DNA of 64,000 nt from Actinotalea caeni. GTDB taxonomy: Bacteria; Actinomycetota; Actinomycetes; Actinomycetales; Beutenbergiaceae. The notes beneath the pieces are model-generated. The model was not told the DNA's origin. It searched no databases and saw only the letters and a list, made by a program, of their open reading frames with translations. This document shows positions 17,893 through 26,826 of the stretch, in pieces. Location of the stretch: the NCBI RefSeq assembly GCF_009733795.1, contig NZ_WNXX01000007.1:1-64000 (forward strand), written 5' to 3'. The translations under genes and the position numbers were made by a program. Each line of letters begins with the position of its first letter. Within the stretch, counting starts at the first letter, position 1.

Positions 17893-19397
17893 AGAATCCC
17901 TTCGAGGGTCGTCAGATCTGGTTCCTCACGGGGAGCCAGGACCTGTACGGCGAGGAGACCCTCGCGCAGGTCGCGACGCAGTCCCGCGAGGTGGCCGCCC
18001 ACCTGCAGGGGTCCGACGACGTGCCGGTCGAGATCGTGTGGAAGCCGGTCCTCAAGGACGCGGCCGCGATCCGTCGCGTCGCGCTCGAGGCCAACGCCGA
18101 CGACTCCTGCATCGGCGTCGTCGTCTGGATGCACACCTTCAGCCCCGCGAAGATGTGGATCACCGGGCTGGAGGCGCTGCAGACCCCGCTGCTGCACCTG
18201 CACACCCAGGCCAACGTCGAGCTGCCGTGGGCAGAGATCGACATGGACTTCATGAACCTCAACCAGGCCGCGCACGGCGACCGCGAGTTCGGCTACGTCG
18301 CGGCCCGGCTGGGCGTGCCGCGCAAGATCGTCGTCGGGCACGCCAGCACGCCGCACGTGCAGGCGCAGGTGGGCCGGTGGGCCCGCGCCGCCGCAGGCTG
18401 GGCGGCGCTGCGCGGTGCGACGCTGGCCCGCTTCGGCGACAACATGCGCTTCGTCGCGGTCACCGAGGGCGACAAGACCGAGGCCGAGGTGCGGTTCGGT
18501 GTCGCGGTCAACACCTGGGGCGTCAACGAGCTGGTCGAGCGGGTCGACGCCGTCGACGGCGCCGCGATCGACGCGCTGGTCGCCGAGTACGAGCAGACCT
18601 ACGACGTCGTCCCCGAGCTGCGCGCCGGCGGCGAGCGGCACGAGTCGCTGCGCTACGGCGCCGCGCAGGAGATCGCGCTGCGGTCCTTCCTCGAGGAGGT
18701 CGGCGCGACCGCGTTCACCACGACGTTCGAGGACCTCGGCGGGCTGCGGCAGCTGCCGGGTCTCGCCGTCCAGCGCCTCATGGCCGACGGCTACGGCTTC
18801 GGCGCCGAGGGCGACTGGAAGACCGCGCTGCTGGTGCGGCTCGCGAAGGTCATGGGCCACGGGCTGCCCGGCGGCGCATCGCTCATGGAGGACTACACCT
18901 ACGAGCTCACGCCCGGCAAGGAGAAGATCCTCGGCGCGCACATGCTCGAGATCTGCCCGACGCTGACGACGTCGACGCCGCGGCTGGAGATCCACCCGCT
19001 CGGCATCGGCGGTCGCGAGGACCCGGTGCGGCTGGTGTTCGACACCGACCCGGGCGAGGGCATCGTCGTCGCGATGTCGGACATGCGCGAGCGGTTCCGG
19101 CTCACCGCGAACGTCGTCGACATCGTGCCTCCGGACGCCGAGCTGCCGAAGCTGCCGGTCGCGCGTGCGGTGTGGGAGCCGCGCCCGGACTTCACGACCT
19201 CGGCGACCGCGTGGCTGACCGCCGGTGGCGCCCACCACACGGTGCTGACGACCGCGGTGGGCCGCGAGGTCTGGGAGGACTTCGCCGACATCGCGCAGGT
19301 CGAGCTCAACGTCATCGACGCCGATACCACCGTCCGCGGCTTCACCCAGCAGCTGCGCTGGAACGCCGCGTACTACCGCCTCGCGCAGGGCCTCTAG
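17889..19397 (+). CDS. araA: L-arabinose isomerase AraA
   Basis: The 502-residue enzyme converts L-arabinose to L-ribulose using Mn2+. '[19 protein letters not shown]' is the family's N-terminal signature; '[12 protein letters not shown]', '[19 protein letters not shown]' and '[13 protein letters not shown]' carry conserved active-site residues, and the C-terminal His appears in '[10 protein letters not shown]'. GTG start within the GTGA overlap with araD. Together with araB and araD it completes the isomerase pathway. A cluster of hairpin repeats starts right at its stop. Confidence 0.97.
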   Translation: MKNPFEGRQIWFLTGSQDLYGEETLAQVATQSREVAAHLQGSDDVPVEIVWKPVLKDAAAIRRVALEANADDSCIGVVVWMHTFSPAKMWITGLEALQTPLLHLHTQANVELPWAEIDMDFMNLNQAAHGDREFGYVAARLGVPRKIVVGHASTPHVQAQVGRWARAAAGWAALRGATLARFGDNMRFVAVTEGDKTEAEVRFGVAVNTWGVNELVERVDAVDGAAIDALVAEYEQTYDVVPELRAGGERHESLRYGAAQEIALRSFLEEVGATAFTTTFEDLGGLRQLPGLAVQRLMADGYGFGAEGDWKTALLVRLAKVMGHGLPGGASLMEDYTYELTPGKEKILGAHMLEICPTLTTSTPRLEIHPLGIGGREDPVRLVFDTDPGEGIVVAMSDMRERFRLTANVVDIVPPDAELPKLPVARAVWEPRPDFTTSATAWLTAGGAHHTVLTTAVGREVWEDFADIAQVELNVIDADTTVRGFTQQLRWNAAYYRLAQGL

Positions 19398-19601
19398 GTT
19401 TCAACCCACTTTCGCCCCCACGCGGGGTTTCAACCCACTTTCGCCCCCAGCGGGGGTTTCAACCCACTTCTGCCAGGTCAGGAGCCGGCTCCGGGCAGAA
19501 GTGGGTTGAAACCTGTCCCGGGGGGGCAGAAGTGGGTTGAAACCTGTCCCGGGGGGCAGAAGTGGGTTGACACCTGTTCTGGGGGCAGAAGTGGGTTGAA
19601 A
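19397..19601. repeat. Seven-copy head-to-head repeat array between convergent genes
   Basis: Three copies of a unit starting GGTTTCAACCCACTT lie at 19397, 19426 and 19455; four copies in the opposite sense (GGCAGAAGTGGGTTGAAACC or near) lie at 19494, 19525, 19555 and 19584. Spacing is 29-31 bp. Copies 3 and 4 form a perfect 20-bp inverted repeat (19455-19474 / 19494-19513) around GGAGCCGGCTCC. The array fills the gap between the araA stop and the ParA-like stop, so it can act as a two-way terminator, though one hairpin would do. Confidence 0.85.
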
Positions 19602-19605
19602 GCGG

Positions 19606-20160
19606 TCAGGTGGGGAGCGAGAGCAGCGCGGCGGCGCGACGCTGCCACGCGTGGGCGGCGGCCTGCGTGCGCCGCGCGAGCGCCGTGACCGGCGGCAGCG
19701 GTCCCGGCTGGGCGAGGGCGCGGTCGTAGGGCATCCGCACCAGCAGCGGCGACGGCACCGCGTGCGGCGTCGCCGCACGACCCGGTCCGCCCACCTGGCT
19801 GAGCACCACCGCGACGCCGGCGAGCGCGTCCTCACCCAGCTCGGAGATCGTGCTCAGCATGCTGGCCGCGTCGGCGACGCCGAGCGGCGTCGCGGGAGCC
19901 GCGACGGCGAGCACGCAGCCGCCCGCCTCCAGCAGCGCGGCCGCGCTCTCGGGCGTGTGCACGCCCGCGTCCCAGACGGCGAGCTCGCCGTTGAGGGCCG
20001 GCACCTGGTCGTCGCCCACGCGGTCGATGAGGTGCGCGCTCGGCCGCGCGTACAGCATCGGGGCGCCGTGCGGGTGGTGACGCAGCCCCGCGAACGCGAG
20101 CGCGGCGACCGTCGTCGTGCCCACGCCGCCCGCGGTGCCCACGACGGCGAGCGTCCTCAT
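19606..20160 (-). CDS. ParA/MinD-like P-loop protein of the type VII secretion locus
   Basis: The 184-residue protein begins 'MRTLAVVGTAGGVGTTTVAALAF', a deviant Walker A motif of the ParA/MinD group, and later has 'VLAVAAPATPLGVADAASML'. It is shorter than a usual ParA and lacks a clear switch II DxxP. Its ATG overlaps the eccC stop (ATGA), so it is the last gene of the secretion operon. It might act in placing or energising the secretion machine, by analogy with EspI/MinD-like proteins of ESX loci; this is inference. Confidence 0.75.
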   Translation of the reverse strand: MRTLAVVGTAGGVGTTTVAALAFAGLRHHPHGAPMLYARPSAHLIDRVGDDQVPALNGELAVWDAGVHTPESAAALLEAGGCVLAVAAPATPLGVADAASMLSTISELGEDALAGVAVVLSQVGGPGRAATPHAVPSPLLVRMPYDRALAQPGPLPPVTALARRTQAAAHAWQRRAAALLSLPT

Positions 20161-23100
20161 GAGCGGGCCCCCGCGGCCGGCACGGCACCGGTGCCGGCGT
20201 CGTCCGGCTGCTGCTCGGGCGTGTGGGCGATCTGGACGATGTGCGGCCGCTCGCCGCGCCGCAGGTACCGCCCTCGGCCGGGCGGGAACCGCTCGGCGTA
20301 GACCCGCGGCGCCACCTGGCCCTCGCTGCGCTCGCCCGACATGACGAGCAGCGAGCCGCCCGTGTCGCGCAGCACCTGCAGCGTGAGGTCGTACATCGCG
20401 CGGCTCGCACCGGCGACCGGTCGGGTCAGGATGACGTGCAGGTCGAGGTCGCGCGCGTTCGGCAGGTGCGGCACGAGCGGGCCGAGCGGGTCGGTGCCGC
20501 CGGCGCCGACGATGTCGTAGTCGTCGACGAGCAGCACGATCCGCGGGGCCTTCGCACGCACCGCCGGGTCCATGCCCGGGCGCTTCTCGAGCTCGCCCGC
20601 GATCGTGGTGCACAGCCCGCGCGCCTGCCCGGCGTTGCGGGCGTGCGCGGCGAGGTAGTCGTCACTGATGACGCCCGGCACGTGACCGCGCGGGTCGATG
20701 ACGGCGATCGCGAGCTCGTCGCTGGTGAACCGCTCCATGAGCCCGACGGCGATCGTGCGCAGCAGCGTCGACTTGCCGCACTTGGCGTCGCCGAGCACGA
20801 GCATGTGCTGGTCCTCGCCGGCGAAGTCCCACACCGCCGTCTCCATCGTGTCCTGCCGCAGCCCGACCGGCACCGCGTCCGGCTCCTCGTACGCCTTCGG
20901 CAGGTCCGCCGGGGACAGCTCGTGGGGCAGCAGCCGGATCGGAGCGGCGGCGGGACCGCTCCACGACTGCGCCACCCGGGCGGCGAGCTGCTCGAGCTCC
21001 TCGCCGACCTCGTCGTCGCTCACGACGTCGAGCACCGGCAGCGCCGTCTGGGCGATCTTCTTGTCGTCGAGCAGCACCCGGCCCGGCCGGTCGGCGGTGA
21101 GCAGCGCCGACAGCTTGCGGTCGACGCTGGACTCCGCCGGGTCGTTGAGCCGCAGCTCGATACGCGTGCCGAACAGCGCCTGGTGCGCCATCCGGAGCTC
21201 GCTCCAGCGGGTCAGCCCGAGCACGAGGTGGATGCCGAAGCTGGAGGCGCGCATCATGATGTCGACGAACGCCTCCTCGAGCTCCTCGAAGTCCTGCCGG
21301 ATCGCGCCGTAGCCGTCGACGAGCAGCACGATGTCCGCCGCCGGCAGCTCCGGCACCTGACCTGCCGCGTGCATCGCGCGCAGCTGCGCCATCGAGTCGA
21401 TCGCGCGGTTGCGGAAGACCGCCTCGCGGTGGGCGAGCATGCCCGCGAGCTCCTCGAGCAGCCGCCGCAGCCGGTCCCGGTTCGACCGGGTCGCCACACC
21501 ACCGACGTGCGGGAAGCCCTCGATGCGCTGCAGACCTCCGGTCGTGAGGTCCATGCCGTAGATCGCGACGTCGCGCGGCGTGTAGGACAGCGCCAGCGAC
21601 GCCGCGACCGTGCGCAGGAACGTGCTGCGACCGGTCTGCGGGGCGCCGATGAGCGCGACGTGCCCACCCGCGCGGGTGAGGTCGAGCAGCCACGGGTCCT
21701 GCGCCTGGTGCTCGGGGTCGTCGACGAGACCCATCGCGATCGTCAGCGCCCGGTCCTTGGCGGTGGCGCGGTCGACGACGGCGCCCAGCGCCAGCCGCTC
21801 GGGCAGCGGCGGCAGCCAGACCGGGCGCACCGCGCGGTCGTCGTCGCGCGTCCGCTCGACGGCGGCCTCGACCAGGGTCTGCGAGGTGTCGGGACGCGTG
21901 AGCGGCGACAGCGCGGGACCCTGCGAGTCGTCCCCGCCGCGGCGGATGCCGTTGTAGAGCGGTAGCAGCAGCGGTCGGGGCGCGGTCGGCTCCTCCTCGC
22001 GCGGCGCCCGGTTGCGCACGACCGGTCCCGACACGTAGCCCGCGCGGAACCGCGTGTACACGCTGGTGTCGACCTTGAGGTAGCCGTAGCCCGGCAGCGC
22101 AGGCAGGTGGAACGCGTCGGGCGTGTTGAGCACGACCTGCGACTCCGACTCCGAGAACGTCCGCAGCCCCAGCCGGTAGGAGAGGTAGGTGTCGAGACCG
22201 CGGAGCTTGCCGCCCTCGATGCGCTGGCTCGACAGCAGCAGGTGCACGCCGATCGAGCGGCCGATGCGACCGATCTGGAGGAACAGGTCGATGAACTCCG
22301 GCTCCGCCGTCAGCAGCTCGCCGAACTCGTCGATGACGACGAACAGGTGCGGCATCACCGGCAGCTCGGGGTTGTCCTCGCGCAGCTGCCGGTAGTGGGT
22401 GATCGACGGTGAGGAGCCGGCCGCCTTGAGCATCTGCTGGCGGCGCACGACCTCGCCCTGGATCGAGGCGCGGGCCCGCGTGGTCAGCTGCGGGTCGTCG
22501 GCGAGGTTGTCGATGAGTCCCGCCAGGTGCGGCAGCCCCTCGAAGGGCGCGAACGCCGCGCCGCCCTTGTAGTCGACGAGGATCATCGACAGGTCCTCGG
22601 GCGGGTGGTTGAGCGCGAGCGAGAGGATCAGCGTCCGCAGCATCTCCGACTTGCCGGAGCCGGTGGCGCCGATGCAGATGCCGTGCGGACCCATGCCCAG
22701 CTGGGCGCTCTCCTTGATGTCGAGCAGCACCGGGTTGCCGAGGTCGTCGATGCCGAACGGCACCCGGAGGAAGTCGGCGGGGGAGCGCGGCTGCCACAGC
22801 TGTTCGGGGTCGAACGACGTCGGGTCCTCGATGCCGAGCAGGTCCTCGACGTCGAGGGTCGCGTCGCCCTCCTCGTCGCGCGAGGCGACGAGCGTCACCC
22901 GCAGCGCGGCCATCGCCCGTGCGGTGGCGGTGAACAGCGAGGTGTCGACGGCGTCCGGCCGCAGCGGCACGTCGACGGCGTCGCGCGTGCCGGGCTTGAG
23001 CGTCAGCACCGCGCCCTGATCGGTGACGTCGGCGTCCTCGGTGTCGTCGGTGAGGACGATCCGGGCGTCGACGTCGCCCGGCTCGTGGAGCCGGTCGGAG

Positions 23101-24155
23101 AGCAGGTGGACGACCGTGATGCCGAGCTCGTGCAGCGGCACCGAGCCGCCGACCGGCAGCTTCGAGGCGACCGACCCGTGGTCGTCGGCGATCACGACGA
23201 GGTGCGGCGGCTGGCTGCGCTGCGGACCGGCCCGGCGGGCGGAGTTCGCGGCCTGCACCCGGTCGGTGAAGGTCTCGCCGAGCACGCGGCCGAGCTCGCC
23301 GAGCGAGGGTGCGATGCGGCGCGCCGGCACCGGGCCGTCGAACAGCTCGGGCTCCTGGACGTGGGGGAGCAGGTCGGCGCCCGCCCAGTCGGCGGCGCGG
23401 TCGTCGGCGAACGCGAGCGCGATGCCGACGTCGTCGGGCGCGTGGAGGGCGGCGATCTGCAGCAGCATCGACCGGATCAGCGCGACGCCGCGGTCCCGGT
23501 CGCCGATGACGGCGACGACGCCCGACTGCCGCAGCGGCACCGTCATCGGCATCGACTCCACGCGCGAGGCGGCGGCGGCGACCAGCTCGGCCTCGGAGAG
23601 CAGGATCGGGTCGTGCGGCTGCACGGGCGACTCCGGCGCCGGCACGTCGATCTGGAACCACGGCACCACGCCGAGACCGGCGCGGACGTCGAGGAAGTCG
23701 GTGTCCCGGCGCCGCCGCTCCCACAGCCGCTTCGGGTCGCGGATCAGCGACATCAGCGCATCGGGCTGCGGGTGCAGCACGCTCGCCTCGAGTCGGACCT
23801 CGTGCGTGCGCCGCTCGAGGTCGCCCCGCGTGCGCTCGAGGTAGTCGAGGTAGAGCTCGCGCTTGGCGGCCTGCTGGCGGGCGTTGCGGCCGCGCGCCGA
23901 GAGCGCGAACCCGACGCCGCCGATGATCGCGACCACGAACACGAGGCCGGCGACGGCGAGGAACAACGGCTGCGCGTTGCGCATCACGACCATCATGACG
24001 ACCGAGGTCGAGGCGCCGAGGATCGGCAGCAGCATCTGGAGGGGGACGACGCCGGCGTCCTCGGCGAGCGGCGGCGGCGGCGCGATCGCCTCGGGCTCGG
24101 GGCGCGTGAGGGGGAGGGTCTCCCGCGTCGGCCGGTGGACGGTCCTGACGGTCAT
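20157..24155 (-). CDS. eccC: Type VII secretion ATPase EccC (fused EccCa/EccCb)
   Basis: The 1332-residue membrane ATPase drives export through ESX-like systems. Two transmembrane helices lie at about 38-90. Three FtsK/SpoIIIE ATPase domains follow: Walker A GATGSGKS near 490, GAPQTGRST near 836 and GDAKCGKST near 1120. Domain 1 has full motifs ('MILVDYKGGAAF', 'FVVIDEFGELL'); domains 2 and 3 have reduced ones ('LLVDGYG', 'LLVDDYD'), as in EccC, where the latter bind substrates. The start overlaps the upstream ATPase gene (ATGA). Confidence 0.95.
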   Translation of the reverse strand: MTVRTVHRPTRETLPLTRPEPEAIAPPPPLAEDAGVVPLQMLLPILGASTSVVMMVVMRNAQPLFLAVAGLVFVVAIIGGVGFALSARGRNARQQAAKRELYLDYLERTRGDLERRTHEVRLEASVLHPQPDALMSLIRDPKRLWERRRRDTDFLDVRAGLGVVPWFQIDVPAPESPVQPHDPILLSEAELVAAAASRVESMPMTVPLRQSGVVAVIGDRDRGVALIRSMLLQIAALHAPDDVGIALAFADDRAADWAGADLLPHVQEPELFDGPVPARRIAPSLGELGRVLGETFTDRVQAANSARRAGPQRSQPPHLVVIADDHGSVASKLPVGGSVPLHELGITVVHLLSDRLHEPGDVDARIVLTDDTEDADVTDQGAVLTLKPGTRDAVDVPLRPDAVDTSLFTATARAMAALRVTLVASRDEEGDATLDVEDLLGIEDPTSFDPEQLWQPRSPADFLRVPFGIDDLGNPVLLDIKESAQLGMGPHGICIGATGSGKSEMLRTLILSLALNHPPEDLSMILVDYKGGAAFAPFEGLPHLAGLIDNLADDPQLTTRARASIQGEVVRRQQMLKAAGSSPSITHYRQLREDNPELPVMPHLFVVIDEFGELLTAEPEFIDLFLQIGRIGRSIGVHLLLSSQRIEGGKLRGLDTYLSYRLGLRTFSESESQVVLNTPDAFHLPALPGYGYLKVDTSVYTRFRAGYVSGPVVRNRAPREEEPTAPRPLLLPLYNGIRRGGDDSQGPALSPLTRPDTSQTLVEAAVERTRDDDRAVRPVWLPPLPERLALGAVVDRATAKDRALTIAMGLVDDPEHQAQDPWLLDLTRAGGHVALIGAPQTGRSTFLRTVAASLALSYTPRDVAIYGMDLTTGGLQRIEGFPHVGGVATRSNRDRLRRLLEELAGMLAHREAVFRNRAIDSMAQLRAMHAAGQVPELPAADIVLLVDGYGAIRQDFEELEEAFVDIMMRASSFGIHLVLGLTRWSELRMAHQALFGTRIELRLNDPAESSVDRKLSALLTADRPGRVLLDDKKIAQTALPVLDVVSDDEVGEELEQLAARVAQSWSGPAAAPIRLLPHELSPADLPKAYEEPDAVPVGLRQDTMETAVWDFAGEDQHMLVLGDAKCGKSTLLRTIAVGLMERFTSDELAIAVIDPRGHVPGVISDDYLAAHARNAGQARGLCTTIAGELEKRPGMDPAVRAKAPRIVLLVDDYDIVGAGGTDPLGPLVPHLPNARDLDLHVILTRPVAGASRAMYDLTLQVLRDTGGSLLVMSGERSEGQVAPRVYAERFPPGRGRYLRRGERPHIVQIAHTPEQQPDDAGTGAVPAAGARS

Positions 24156-25009
24156 GCGGTCACCACCTGGCGCTCGCCGTCGGTCCGTTCGCGCTGCGCG
24201 GCACCCGCACGGCGGGCGGCGGCGACCGAGACGAGCTCGGCGGCGAGCCGGATCGCGGCGAGGTTGGTCGCGTTCTTCAGCCGGCTGCTGGGCGCCGGGG
24301 CGGCCCAGCCGTGCGCCGGGTCGACGGGGAAGCGCACCACCGGGACGGGCATGGCGCGCAGCGCCTCGCCGACCCCCCAGGGGCCGCGGCCGCGCGCGGG
24401 CACGACGACCGCGACGCTCGGCACCTGCGCCGCGTGCGCCGCAGCGGCGATCTCCACGGTGCGCTGCAGCGCCTCGCGGTCGGGCGTCAGCACGATCGCG
24501 AGCAGCGAGCTCGCGGTCGCGACGTGGCCGAGCGAGCCGACGTCGCGCACGCCCCAGTCGGTGACGACGAAGTCGAAGAACCTGCTCGACGGCGCGACCG
24601 CCTCCCACCAGCGCGTGTCGTCGCCCGGCGTCACGCGGGTGAGGTCGAGGCCGTGCAGCCCCGACGGCGCCGTCGCCAGCCCGGCCAGCGCCTCGGCGGC
24701 CGTGCTGGCCGACGCGCGCTCGGCGTCCTGCGCGGACGTGCTGGTGGCGTCGGAGAGCAGGCCGGCGTGCCACAGCAGCGACCGGCGGGCGCCCGAGGCG
24801 TTGACGGCGAGCACGCGGCTGCTGCGGCGTCGTGCGAGCACCGAGGCGGCGAGCCCGGCCGCCGTCGAGCAGCCCGAGCCGCCGGCCGTGCCGACGAACC
24901 CGACCCGGGTCGACAGCGCGAGCGGGCGGCGCACCTGCTCGTCGAGCCGACGCAGCTCGGCGATCCGCCGCGGTCGCGCCGCGGCGAGCAGTCCCCAGGC
25001 GCCCCTCAT
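24152..25009 (-). CDS. MinD/ParA-like ATPase of the secretion locus
   Basis: The 285-residue protein carries 'VGFVGTAGGSGCSTAAGLAASVL' near residue 35, a P-loop of the MinD/ParA type with Ser and Cys where the usual Lys-containing motif stands, then 'FFDFVVTDWGVRDVG' in the switch region and 'LLAIVLTPDREALQRTVEIA'. Basic, Arg-rich ends. It overlaps eccD (upstream) and eccC (downstream) by 4 bp each, so it is made in step with them. Role in the apparatus unknown. Missing Walker lysines make true ATPase activity uncertain. Confidence 0.75.
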   Translation of the reverse strand: MRGAWGLLAAARPRRIAELRRLDEQVRRPLALSTRVGFVGTAGGSGCSTAAGLAASVLARRRSSRVLAVNASGARRSLLWHAGLLSDATSTSAQDAERASASTAAEALAGLATAPSGLHGLDLTRVTPGDDTRWWEAVAPSSRFFDFVVTDWGVRDVGSLGHVATASSLLAIVLTPDREALQRTVEIAAAAHAAQVPSVAVVVPARGRGPWGVGEALRAMPVPVVRFPVDPAHGWAAPAPSSRLKNATNLAAIRLAAELVSVAAARRAGAAQRERTDGERQVVTA

Positions 25010-26319
25010 CGCAGGAAGGCCCCGACGAGGTCGGAGAACACGCCGATCATCCACAGCACCAGCGGCACCAGCGCGACGACGGCGACCAGCTCGAGGGTGC
25101 CCGCGAACCGGCGCAGCCGGGCCCGGGTGTTCTCGGAGAACCGCACCCCGACCGCCGCGACGAGCGCGGCGACCAGCACGACCGCCACCAGCGTCGTCGC
25201 CCCGGGCGACAGCAGGCCGGAGACCGCGAGCGTCAGCAGCGCCACGCTGCCGCCGGCGACCAGCGCCAGCCGCTGCGGCGCCAGTGGCAGCACCTGGGTG
25301 CGCATCAGCAGCACGACGGCGACCGCGGCAGCGAGCGCGTACCCGGCCGGCTCGCCGCTGCGCGCGAGCAACCACGCCGCGACGGTCACCGGCACGACGA
25401 CGGCGACCGTGGCCCAGGTCAGCGACCTGTGGGTGCGGTCGACCGCACGCTCGACCGACTCGCGCGCGACCCGCTGCCCCTCGACGACGCGGTCGTCCAG
25501 ACCCGTGAGCCCGCTCGCGGTCATCGCGATGCCCGGCAGCACACCGAGCAGGGCGACCCCGGCGATCGCGACCCACGCCGCCACGTGCAGCGTCTGCATG
25601 TGCATGAGGTGCATCGCCACCCAGGCGACGACGAGCACGGCGCCGACCGCACCGCCGAGACCGAGCGGGACGTCGCGGAACCCGGCGGCACCGACCACGG
25701 CGACCACGACGCAGGCTAGCCCGAACCAGACCAGCAGGGTGGCGCCCGGGTGACTGAGGTCGAGCTGCCCCAGCAGCCAGCCCGTGCCGGCGGAGAGCGC
25801 GCCGACGGCGGTCGCGGTGAGCACGACGGCCGGCGCGGAGCGGCCGCGGCGAGCGCCGAGGACCGCGAGCAGGAGCAGCGCGAGGAGGGCACCGCCGAGC
25901 TGGGAGGTCGTGGCACCCGCGGCAGCGGCGGCGGCCGCGCCGAGCAGCCCGGCGACCCCGGCCACCGCGGCGGCCGCGATCACGCCCCACACCGGGCGCC
26001 AGCTGTCGGGCCGGCTCTCGACGGCGTCGCCGGCGAGGTCGGTGACGTCGGCGACCTCCGGCGGCGGCGGCGCCTCGTCGACGCGGACCAGCCGCAGGAT
26101 CGTGCCGTGCTCGACGTCCTGCTCGGCGAGCGTGAGCGCGGGGGAGAGCTGCTCGCCGACCGTCGTCATCAGCACCAACGGTCGCGAGGACCGGTCGGTG
26201 CTCTCGTCGAGCAGCGACAGCACCTCCGGCAGCACGGCCGCGACCGGTTCGTCGTCGGGCAGCACGAGGTCCGCCTTGCGGCCCTCGCCCTGGATCGTGA
26301 CGCGGGTGTAGGTGGTCAC
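25006..26319 (-). CDS. eccD: Type VII secretion membrane protein EccD
   Basis: The 437-residue protein has an N-terminal ubiquitin-like (YukD) domain (about 1-90: 'YTRVTIQGEGRKADLVLPDD', 'LSLLDESTD', 'GTILRLVRVD') and about 11 transmembrane helices from residue 110 to the end. This is the build of EccD, the membrane channel component of ESX systems. The GTG start overlaps the stop of the upstream octad-repeat gene (GTGA). No full-length EccB, EccE or mycosin gene lies next to it. Confidence 0.92.
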   Translation of the reverse strand: MTTYTRVTIQGEGRKADLVLPDDEPVAAVLPEVLSLLDESTDRSSRPLVLMTTVGEQLSPALTLAEQDVEHGTILRLVRVDEAPPPPEVADVTDLAGDAVESRPDSWRPVWGVIAAAAVAGVAGLLGAAAAAAAGATTSQLGGALLALLLLAVLGARRGRSAPAVVLTATAVGALSAGTGWLLGQLDLSHPGATLLVWFGLACVVVAVVGAAGFRDVPLGLGGAVGAVLVVAWVAMHLMHMQTLHVAAWVAIAGVALLGVLPGIAMTASGLTGLDDRVVEGQRVARESVERAVDRTHRSLTWATVAVVVPVTVAAWLLARSGEPAGYALAAAVAVVLLMRTQVLPLAPQRLALVAGGSVALLTLAVSGLLSPGATTLVAVVLVAALVAAVGVRFSENTRARLRRFAGTLELVAVVALVPLVLWMIGVFSDLVGAFLR

Positions 26320-26822
26320 CGCGGCTCCCTCACCGTCTCCATCGTCACCGGGTCGATCGTGATGCCCGTCGCCGGGTCCGTGTAGTAGCCGGTCTCGGGG
26401 TCGTAGAACCAGTCCAGGCGCGGGTCGATGATGTTCCCCTGCGGGTCGGTGGCGAGCATGGTCTCCGGGTCGACGACGAACCCGGTCTGCGGGTCGATCC
26501 ACTCACCGGTCTCGGAGTCGACGAGGAAGCCGGTGTCCTCGTCGAGGGTGCGGGTCTCGGTCTCCGGCAGCGGGTTGGAGGCCATCGCCTGCTGGAACGA
26601 CGCGAGCGCGGCGTTCTCACGCTGCTGGAGCAGCAGGTTGGAGACGAACCCGTAGCCCATGCAGCCGACGCCGGCGACGGCGGCCAGCACCACCGAGCCG
26701 ATGAACCGCTTGGCGTTGGTGTTGACCGGGCGACGCCGGCCGAGCGGGCCGTAGGACAGCGCCGACGCCAGCCGTGCGCGGTGCGTCTTCGTCGTCTCGA
26801 TGAGGATCTTGTCCTGCTGCAT
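26316..26822 (-). CDS. Single-pass membrane protein with OCRE-like octad repeats
   Basis: The 168-residue protein has a basic cytoplasmic N-terminus (about 1-38), one transmembrane helix (about 40-60, 'FIGSVVLAAVAGVGCMGYGF') and an extracytoplasmic tail made of about eight 8-residue repeats of the form DPxTGxxx ('DPQTGFVV', 'DPETGYYT', 'DPATGITI'). The pattern resembles OCRE repeats. The topology and the N-terminal 'HRARLASALSYGPLGRRRP' recall EccB, which has one helix and a large outside domain, so this may be a reduced or alternative EccB. It lies between eccD and the FHA gene in the secretion operon. Confidence 0.75.
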   Translation of the reverse strand: MQQDKILIETTKTHRARLASALSYGPLGRRRPVNTNAKRFIGSVVLAAVAGVGCMGYGFVSNLLLQQRENAALASFQQAMASNPLPETETRTLDEDTGFLVDSETGEWIDPQTGFVVDPETMLATDPQGNIIDPRLDWFYDPETGYYTDPATGITIDPVTMETVREPR

Positions 26823-26826
26823 CCTG

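Noticed and set aside
19397-19601. Regularly spaced repeats resembling a CRISPR array
   Set aside because: The orientation flips in the middle, the sequences between units are only about 10 bp and low in complexity, and there are no cas genes.
22527-25508. 993-codon plus-strand frame opposite eccC
   Set aside because: Antisense to three overlapping secretion genes with clear motifs; no credible start signal or domain.
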